From Oscillospiraceae bacterium (lineage in GTDB: Bacteria; Bacillota_A; Clostridia; Oscillospirales; Oscillospiraceae), in assembly GCA_017470325.1 (NCBI GenBank), contig JAFUES010000048.1:1-19647 (forward strand): a stretch of DNA of 19,647 bases, written 5' to 3'. Positions within the stretch are counted from its first letter, which is position 1; each line of letters starts with the position of its first letter. Below, piece by piece: positions 15,062 to 19,647 of the stretch. The notes beneath the pieces were generated by a model that did not search any database, had not been told where the DNA came from, and saw only the letters and a program-made list of their open reading frames with translations. Made by a program: the position numbers and the translations under genes.

Positions 15062-16600
15062 ATGAAAAAGCTGGCTTTGACCCTGTGTTTGATCCTGGTC
15101 TTTTCGCTGGTGCTGTCTCCCATGTGCTACGCGGCGGGTGACAACTACGACACTCTGGCGGACTGGGACATCAAAATCGCGGTGCCCGACGGCACTACTG
15201 CCGTGCTGCAGGGGCGCAATTATTACATCTACGCCCAGCATGAAGGCTCCATCCCCTACGTGATGCTGACTGTGAACCGCTATGCCTCGGAGGAGGAGTT
15301 CTTCGACGCCTTCACACCCTACATGAAGGAGCAGTATTCCGACCTGAAGGTCACCTCCGATATGGAAAAGGTCGTCATCGGCGACAAGACCGGTTATGAG
15401 GTGGACTACACCTATAAAGTCAGTGGCCACGACGTGACCGACCGCCGCATCGCCATCGCCCTCAACGGTCTGGTCTATATGTTCGCCTCCAAGGAAGTGG
15501 AAGAGCTGGACATGACCATCGGAACCATGCTGGAGGACGTGATCGCCGACTGCGAATTTCTCAACATGCCCGTGACTGAGCCCGGACCCGAGGTGGACGT
15601 GGAGCTGCCCGGCCTGGAGGAGGAGTTCGAACTTGCGACCACCTATCTGTACTGCCAGGACAATGGCATGCCCAAGTACTGGCTGGACCTGACCGGCACT
15701 GTGATCGACAATCTGGTGCTGCACTGCTATTTCCGCTCCAGCGACCCCACCTTCTACGAGACCTTCTTCATTCTGGACCTGGACACCGCGGACATCAGCA
15801 ACGGGCGGGTCAAGATCCATGACGTCTACAACGAAAAGGGCTTTGACGTGTCCGACTGGTTCAAAAGTCTTGAGATCCGCTTTACCGACGACAGCGCTCA
15901 GATGATCGTCAAGCGGAACGAGAAGACCCTGGCCGGCGGCGGGGACGACAACATCCTCACCGGCAGCTATACCATGGAGCCCATGCGGGCGGCACTGGAC
16001 TACGCTTACTACCAGGATGACGGGCAGCTGAAATACTGGCTGGATATGGACGGCGAGGATGTTCTGCTCCACGCCAATTTCATCTCCGATTCCCCGGACT
16101 ATTATGAGACCGTGTTCACCCTGGACATGGAAACGGCGGATGTGGATGACTACACGATCGCCTTCCATAAGATATACGACAGCCAGGGTCTGGATGTGTC
16201 CGACTGGTTCAAGTCCTTTACCCTGACCGAGGTCCAGGGCGCGCTGATGATGACTGTGAAGCGGGATGAGAAGACCCTGGCCGGCGGCGCGGGAGACAAC
16301 ATCCTCACCGGCGTCTATCTGCTGGAGCCGCGTCCCTACCTGCAGCCCCTGGAGGACGGCCCCTATACTGGCGAGGAGCTGGGTCGCTGGGCGCAGATCT
16401 ACTACTTCATCGAGAACGGCTTCTATCCTCCGGAGGTGGAGGTCATCGAGAACGATGACGGCAGCTTTACCCTCCACCTGTTCGAGATCGTGGATCTGGA
16501 CGGCGTCACCCACACCGCCACCTCCGCCTGGTACACCGTGGACGAATATGGCTACGGCACCAACGATATTCTGGAGCAGCCCATCCAATTGGTTGCTTAA
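15062..16600 (+). CDS. Secreted protein with two copies of a ~110-residue module
   Basis: 512 residues. ATG 15062 has AAAGGAG six bases upstream. A classical signal peptide (KK, then a hydrophobic core to ~20, with cleavage near Ala24/Ala25) is followed by no lipobox, sortase motif or later membrane helix, so the protein is probably released or loosely held. Residues ~30-180 may form a PsbP/DcrB-like alpha/beta domain, a tentative fold impression only. Then come two copies of a module at 195-307 and 314-423. They share YW-L-D near the start, FDVSDWFKS/LDVSDWFKS, KTLAGG and DNILTG, and both end in an EP. Residues 424-512 form a unique, aromatic- and acid-rich end. I do not recognise the module. 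The protein is strongly acidic. It is the first gene of a plus-strand run leading to the radical SAM pair, 68 bases before the next gene. Confidence 0.8.
   Translation: MKKLALTLCLILVFSLVLSPMCYAAGDNYDTLADWDIKIAVPDGTTAVLQGRNYYIYAQHEGSIPYVMLTVNRYASEEEFFDAFTPYMKEQYSDLKVTSDMEKVVIGDKTGYEVDYTYKVSGHDVTDRRIAIALNGLVYMFASKEVEELDMTIGTMLEDVIADCEFLNMPVTEPGPEVDVELPGLEEEFELATTYLYCQDNGMPKYWLDLTGTVIDNLVLHCYFRSSDPTFYETFFILDLDTADISNGRVKIHDVYNEKGFDVSDWFKSLEIRFTDDSAQMIVKRNEKTLAGGGDDNILTGSYTMEPMRAALDYAYYQDDGQLKYWLDMDGEDVLLHANFISDSPDYYETVFTLDMETADVDDYTIAFHKIYDSQGLDVSDWFKSFTLTEVQGALMMTVKRDEKTLAGGAGDNILTGVYLLEPRPYLQPLEDGPYTGEELGRWAQIYYFIENGFYPPEVEVIENDDGSFTLHLFEIVDLDGVTHTATSAWYTVDEYGYGTNDILEQPIQLVA
15644..16330 (+). 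repeat. Internal tandem duplication within the secreted-protein gene
   Basis: Coding copies at 15644-15982 and 16001-16330 encode similar modules of 113 and 110 residues. Identity is highest at the VSDWFKS, EKTLAGG and NILTG blocks and lower in the first half, which indicates an old duplication and not a recent DNA repeat. Confidence 0.85.
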
Positions 16601-16668
16601 AGCGGGAACTCTTTCCCTCCGCCTGCGTCATAAAAGCGTAATGATTTGAAAATGGGAGGGATCCCCCT

Positions 16669-17232
16669 ATGTTGGGCAAACAGAAATGCAAGATCCTGAA
16701 GGAGATCCGACAGCGGATCGCCGATGAAAACGATATCCCCTACGTGACGCGGGAGTGCACCCACCAGGGCAACTGTGCCGGGACCTGTCCCCGCTGCGAA
16801 AGTGAGCTGCGCTATCTGGAGCGCCAACTGGCCCTGCGCGCCTCCATGGGCAAGCGGGTGGCCGTAGCCGCCCTGTGCGCCGGGATGGCCTTCGGCGCCG
16901 CCGGCTGCACCAGCGCGCCGAAATCCGGCGGCGGTGAAGACGTAAACGAGCTGGGCGGCGCGGTGCCCTATGTGGATGAAGGCCCGGAAGAGTCGGAGAT
17001 CTTCGTGACCAGCGGCGAGGTGGCCTGGCCGGAGGAACCAGAAGAATCCACATCCGCCGAGACCCCGGAGCCCCAGGACGCGGATTTCCCCCCGGAGGTG
17101 GATGAGATCATCCCGGAGGAGATCGAGCTGTCCGGCGATGTGGATTTCCCTCCGGAGACGGGTGAGATCATCCCGATGGAGTTCGAGTTGTCCGGCATGG
17201 TGGCCTACCCGGATGAAGACTACGATGGATGA
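16669..17232 (+). CDS. Acidic repeat lipoprotein-like protein with N-terminal Cys cluster
   Basis: 187 residues. ATG 16669 has GGGAGGG about nine bases upstream. Three parts are visible. Residues 1-60 hold a Cys cluster C30-x5-C36-x3-C40-x2-C43 in a charged helical setting. Residues 61-80 are a basic start plus hydrophobic run ending in GAAGC80, a lipobox-like site. Residues 81-187 are very acidic, Pro-rich and low-complexity, with two 20-residue repeats at 137-156 and 157-176 (shared pattern D-x-DFPPE, EIIP, ELSG) and degenerate copies around 115-122 and 175-187. If C80 is lipidated, the Cys cluster forms an unusually long cytoplasmic segment that would be cut off; otherwise the hydrophobic run is a single membrane anchor. 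The overlap with a radical SAM gene suggests a modification substrate. Function unknown. Confidence 0.75.
   Translation: MLGKQKCKILKEIRQRIADENDIPYVTRECTHQGNCAGTCPRCESELRYLERQLALRASMGKRVAVAALCAGMAFGAAGCTSAPKSGGGEDVNELGGAVPYVDEGPEESEIFVTSGEVAWPEEPEESTSAETPEPQDADFPPEVDEIIPEEIELSGDVDFPPETGEIIPMEFELSGMVAYPDEDYDG
17077..17196 (+). repeat. Two 60-base coding repeats in the acidic lipoprotein-like gene
   Basis: Bases 17077-17136 and 17137-17196 encode two adjacent 20-residue units that both carry DFPPE, EIIP and ELSG. A partial third unit (MVAYPDED) follows before the stop. Confidence 0.85.
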
Positions 17233-17851
17233 GCCGCTGTATCCGTTGTTAGGCATCTCCCGACTGCGCATGGGCTCCGACGGCGTCGGGGTCACCACCC
17301 TGGTGGCAGGGGCCGGCTGCCCGCTGCACTGCCGCTGGTGCATCAACCAGCGTCTGCTGCGGGAGGCCCCGGCGGAGCCTGTAACCGCGGGGGAACTGCT
17401 TCGCCGGGTGGAGGTCGACGATCTGTATTTTCGCGCCACCGGCGGAGGTGTCGCTTTCGGCGGCGGGGAGTCGCTGCTGCATGCCGCCTTTATCCGGCGC
17501 TTTCGGGCCGTTTGCCCGGAGCCCTGGCGCATCACCGCGGAGACCAGTCTGGCCGTACCTCAAGAGAATGTAGCTCTGGCAGCGGACGCGGTAGATTTGT
17601 TTTTCGTAGACTGCAAGGACATGGACGGCGGGATCTACCGCCGCTACACCGGGGGCGAGGCTTCGCTGATGAAGGAGAACCTGCGCTTTCTGTTGGAGCG
17701 GAAGGGGCCGGAGGCCGTCATCGTCCGGGTGCCCCGCATCCCCGGATACAACAGCGCGGAAGATCAGCAAAGGAGCGCCGCGCAGCTGCGCGCCATGGGC
17801 GTCACCCGGCTGGATCTGTTTGATTACGTTGTCCGCAAGGACATGGCATAG
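17225..17851 (+). CDS. Minimal radical SAM enzyme, activating-enzyme-like
   Basis: 208 residues. ATG 17225 overlaps the preceding gene by eight bases (ATGGATGA), so translation is coupled. The [4Fe-4S]/SAM-binding motif is Cys32-x3-Cys36-x2-Cys39 (CPLHCRWC). The GGE-type motif is FGGGES (78-83). VDLFFVDCKDMD (123-134) and VRVPRIPGYN (167-176) match pyruvate formate-lyase-activating-enzyme-like proteins. The protein has only the core barrel, with no SPASM domain or extra clusters. Known relatives either install a glycyl radical or modify peptides. No glycyl-radical enzyme is present in this window. The tight overlap with a repeat lipoprotein recalls the rSAM/lipoprotein pairs (TIGR04133 with TIGR04134), so that protein is the likelier substrate. 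Cytoplasmic, oxygen-sensitive by family. Enzyme class is sure; target is inferred. Confidence 0.88.
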   Translation: MDEPLYPLLGISRLRMGSDGVGVTTLVAGAGCPLHCRWCINQRLLREAPAEPVTAGELLRRVEVDDLYFRATGGGVAFGGGESLLHAAFIRRFRAVCPEPWRITAETSLAVPQENVALAADAVDLFFVDCKDMDGGIYRRYTGGEASLMKENLRFLLERKGPEAVIVRVPRIPGYNSAEDQQRSAAQLRAMGVTRLDLFDYVVRKDMA

Positions 17852-17870
17852 ATTGCAAAGGAGCCTTGGT

Positions 17871-18368
17871 ATGGATCACAGGGAGGAGTATACGCCGCGT
17901 GTACAGCGCTGTGATGACGGCGCTTACCGCTGGCGGGGCGAATTCGACCGGGCGCAGTACAGCCAGGTCGTCAAGATCACCATGGGCGTCTGCGGCGGCA
18001 TGTGCCTGATGTTTATCCTGCTGGCGCTGGCGATGCGCGAAATGCTGGGCGTGATGCTGCTGACCAGTCTGGCCGTCCTGGCCATCGCGGGCGGGATCTG
18101 CTGGGCCTACATGCGTTTCATGACCCCTATCTATCAGCCCTATGAGCTGACAGAGGACTATGTGCGCTATGTGGGAGGCCGCAGCTCCAACACCTATTTT
18201 CGCTACAAGGACATCCGCAAGGTGATCATCGACGCGGGCCGCAACCGGATCGCGATCTGCTCTCTTCTGGTCACCGCGCCTGTATTCGTGCCCCATGAGG
18301 ACTTCGCCTTTGTACAAAACTTTATCCTGCAGCGCCTGCCCGACACCGCGCAGGTCATTTACCGCTGA
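17871..18368 (+). CDS. Small two-helix membrane protein, YcxB/PH-like tail
   Basis: 165 residues from ATG 17871, which has AAAGGAG (17857-17863) seven bases upstream. A start further left would run into the radical SAM gene and lacks a site. Two hydrophobic helices at about 33-54 and 57-80 are followed by a ~80-residue soluble tail. That tail has a pattern of strands and a final helix (YVRYVGG, YFRYKDIRKVII, VFVPHEDF) resembling YcxB-like or bacterial PH-like domains, a tentative match. It sits 19 bases after the radical SAM gene and before a strong terminator, so it is probably the last gene of that operon. It could be an accessory to the radical SAM pair or merely co-transcribed. Function unknown. 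Confidence 0.7.
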   Translation: MDHREEYTPRVQRCDDGAYRWRGEFDRAQYSQVVKITMGVCGGMCLMFILLALAMREMLGVMLLTSLAVLAIAGGICWAYMRFMTPIYQPYELTEDYVRYVGGRSSNTYFRYKDIRKVIIDAGRNRIAICSLLVTAPVFVPHEDFAFVQNFILQRLPDTAQVIYR

Positions 18369-18388
18369 TTGTGTTTTTTCAGAAAACA

Positions 18389-18425
18389 GGCCGCCGCGAA
18401 TCGTATTTCGCGGCGGCCCTTTTGC
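18389..18425 (+). terminator. Terminator of the radical SAM/lipoprotein operon
   Basis: A perfect 12-bp G+C-rich stem (arms 18389-18400 and 18407-18418, six-base loop) is followed by CTTTT. It starts 20 bases after the membrane-protein stop codon. Confidence 0.85.
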
Positions 18426-18483
18426 TTCGGCTGCAAGAATTCGTGCTTTTCTCCCTGATCTCTCGAAAAGGGCTTTGCCCCGC

Positions 18484-18511
18484 TTGCAAAGTCTGCTCCA
18501 TGTGTTATAAT
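18484..18511 (+). promoter_or_regulatory. Promoter of the E2-like acyltransferase gene
   Basis: TTGCAA (18484-18489), a 16-base spacer and a perfect TATAAT (18506-18511), with TGT directly before it as an extended -10. The start codon is about 60 bases downstream. Confidence 0.75.
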
Positions 18512-18572
18512 AGTTTCAGAATTTGAAGGATTATTGCTCGCAGATTTTCCTGTGTGCGGAGAGGAGAATGTG

Positions 18573-19490
18573 ATGTTTGGAAGAAGGCCGGACGGACGCC
18601 GGGTCAAAGGGATCGACCCGGTGATGCAGATCACGCCCTACGTGATGCCCATGCGCTGTGACGCGCAGGTGCTCTTGAAGCACCGGGCGGACATGGAGAT
18701 CCTGTCCCGTTACATACGCCGTCAGAAGCGGGAACACAACGAGACCATCTCCTATATGCAGATCATCGTGGCCGCCTACGTGCGGGCGGTGAGCCGCAAT
18801 CCGGAGGTCAACCGCTTCATCATGAACAAGCAGCTTTTCGCCCGCAACAACTGCTCGGCGGCCTTTACGATCCTGAAGGACCCTTCCGACGCCGACAAGG
18901 GCGAGGCTGTGGTGAAGATCAAGTTCGACCTGACTGACACCCTCTACGACGTGCGGGACCGGATGGTCGCCGCCGTGGCAGCCAACCGCGGCGATCAGCC
19001 CCCCGGCTTCGTGGACAAGCTGCTGGGCTTCCTCTTTGCCGTTCCGGGTCTGGCCACCGTGGTGGTGGGCCTGGTCCGCTTCCTGGACCGCTACGGCCTG
19101 GCCCCCGGCGTATTGATGGAGGAGCTGCCCTTTTATGTGGGCATGTACATCACCAACACCGCTTCCATCGGCCTGCATGATGTGAACCACCACATTTACA
19201 ACTGGGGCAACGTGGGCCTGTTCTTCGGCATGGGCCTGACGGAAAAGGTGGCCGTGGTGGAAAACGGCGAGGCCCGGATGAAGCGCTATCTGCCCATCGG
19301 CATCACTGCCGACGAGCGTGTCTGCTCCGGCGCCCACTATGCCCGCTTCTTCGCGGACATGAAGCGCTATCTGGAGCACCCGGAGCTGCTGGAGACGCCG
19401 CCGGAAAAGGTCCGCTTCGACAATGTGTGCGAGTACCACGAGCCGAAGATCGAGAAGCCTGCTTCGGAGGACGCCGCATCCGACCTGTAA
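18573..19490 (+). CDS. 2-oxoacid dehydrogenase E2-like acyltransferase domain, altered active site
   Basis: 305 residues. I chose ATG 18573, six bases after AGAGGAG; a GTG directly before it is possible. It resembles the CAT-fold catalytic domain of E2 acyltransferases (PF00198-type). Supporting stretches are MRCDAQVLLKHRADM near the start, VNRFIMNKQLF, VVKIKFDLTDTL, ITNTASIG, and a C-terminal ADERVCSGAHYARFFADMK (residues ~246-264). In true E2 enzymes that last segment reads D-H-R-x-x-D-G-A and carries the catalytic His and Asp. Here the His is Glu248 and the Asp is Ser252, so acetyl transfer by the known mechanism looks impossible. There is no lipoyl or peripheral-subunit-binding domain, and no E1 or E3 gene nearby. 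A hydrophobic stretch lies near residues 150-170. The fold assignment is good; it is probably a non-canonical or structural relative. Confidence 0.8.
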   Translation: MFGRRPDGRRVKGIDPVMQITPYVMPMRCDAQVLLKHRADMEILSRYIRRQKREHNETISYMQIIVAAYVRAVSRNPEVNRFIMNKQLFARNNCSAAFTILKDPSDADKGEAVVKIKFDLTDTLYDVRDRMVAAVAANRGDQPPGFVDKLLGFLFAVPGLATVVVGLVRFLDRYGLAPGVLMEELPFYVGMYITNTASIGLHDVNHHIYNWGNVGLFFGMGLTEKVAVVENGEARMKRYLPIGITADERVCSGAHYARFFADMKRYLEHPELLETPPEKVRFDNVCEYHEPKIEKPASEDAASDL

Positions 19491-19491
19491 A

Positions 19492-19647
19492 ATAGGGTAG
19501 AAAGGGGTTAAGGCCCCTCCCTCCCGTTGCACCGTACGTACCGGTCAGGTATACGGCGCTACATCAAAGCAGAAATTCAAGTACAACTTGCGAGATAGTA
19601 CGCCAAGGGATCGACCAAGCCGGGTCGATCCTTTGTTTTAAGGCCGA
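19492..19647 (-). mobile_element. 3' end of a group II intron (domains V and VI), truncated by the window edge
   Basis: Read on the minus strand, 19560-19529 is a domain V-like hairpin starting AGCGCCG and ending TACGGTGC, with the typical CG bulge in the 3' arm. After three bases comes domain VI (19525-19495). There GGGAG pairs with CT-A-CCC, leaving one bulged A (complement of 19498) seven bases from the intron end; two G-T wobbles and AGGGG/CCCCT continue the stem. The intron would end ...CCCTAT at 19492. Upstream of domain V, two minus-strand frames stay open to the window edge (stops at 19577 and 19564), and one could be the C-terminus of the intron reverse transcriptase, but neither is long enough to tell. 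The AGC at the start of domain V argues against class IIC. Confidence 0.82.
19608..19639 (+). terminator. Possible terminator hairpin within or beyond the intron end
   Basis: A perfect 9-bp stem (arms 19608-19616 and 19623-19631, six-base loop) is followed on the plus strand by TTTGTTTT. It could end transcription from the E2-like gene reading antisense through the intron. It may instead be part of intron domain IV, or a chance palindrome within the reverse transcriptase coding end. Confidence 0.5.

Noticed and set aside
14969..16588. Long minus-strand open frame opposite the secreted repeat protein
   Set aside because: The opposite strand has a signal peptide, ribosome site and promoter. 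The antisense translation is rich in His, Val and Gly, as expected of a reverse-complement artefact.
18450..18485. GGGC-AAA-GCCC hairpin with T-run on the minus strand as a terminator
   Set aside because: Only a four-base stem and no minus-strand gene upstream of it; likely chance.
19529..19560. Classifying the intron as class IIC (terminator-targeting)
   Set aside because: Domain V starts with AGC rather than the CGC usual in IIC, and the insertion follows a stop codon directly, not a terminator stem.

Overview
The window looks like a G+C-rich Clostridia chromosome, probably Oscillospiraceae or a relative. This is inferred from consensus sigma-A-type promoters, strong AGGAGG-type ribosome binding sites, and families common in gut Firmicutes: an orphan MsmX-like ATPase, GH65 with beta-phosphoglucomutase, an Mbeg1-like hydrolase and a short UvrA paralogue. 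I find fifteen protein genes and the 3' end of a group II intron. There are no tRNA, rRNA or CRISPR features, and no gene-free stretch longer than about 300 bases.

Left third (1-7380): carbohydrate-linked genes. A minus-strand gene encodes a cytoplasmic-looking BMP/PnrA-type binding protein with a ParB-like N-terminal part. It diverges from a plus-strand pair: an MsmX/UgpC-type sugar-transporter ATPase and an AraC-type regulator whose start overlaps the ATPase stop. Convergent to these, across a strong terminator, is a minus-strand operon of beta-phosphoglucomutase and a GH65 disaccharide phosphorylase. Together these would turn an imported alpha-linked disaccharide into a free sugar and glucose 6-phosphate.

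Middle (7380-14930): a LysE-type exporter (minus) diverges from a NorD-like von Willebrand A protein (plus). Next comes a tightly packed minus-strand operon, transcribed as UvrA-like ABC ATPase, then an M28 peptidase carrying membrane segments, then an Mbeg1-like alpha/beta hydrolase. The UvrA-like protein lacks the UvrB-binding domain, so it is more likely a UvrA2/self-protection-type ATPase than the repair enzyme.

Right third (14930-19647): a plus-strand run. A secreted protein with two copies of a ~110-residue module is followed by an acidic repeat protein with a Cys cluster and a lipobox, overlapped by 8 bases by a minimal radical SAM enzyme, then by a small two-helix membrane protein. 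The repeat protein and radical SAM enzyme resemble the rSAM/lipoprotein gene pairs and are the best candidate for an under-described modification system here. After a strong terminator, a separate promoter drives a 2-oxoacid-dehydrogenase E2-like acyltransferase whose HxxxDG catalytic motif reads ExxxSG. A group II intron, antisense to that gene, ends one base after its stop codon, and most of it lies beyond the window.
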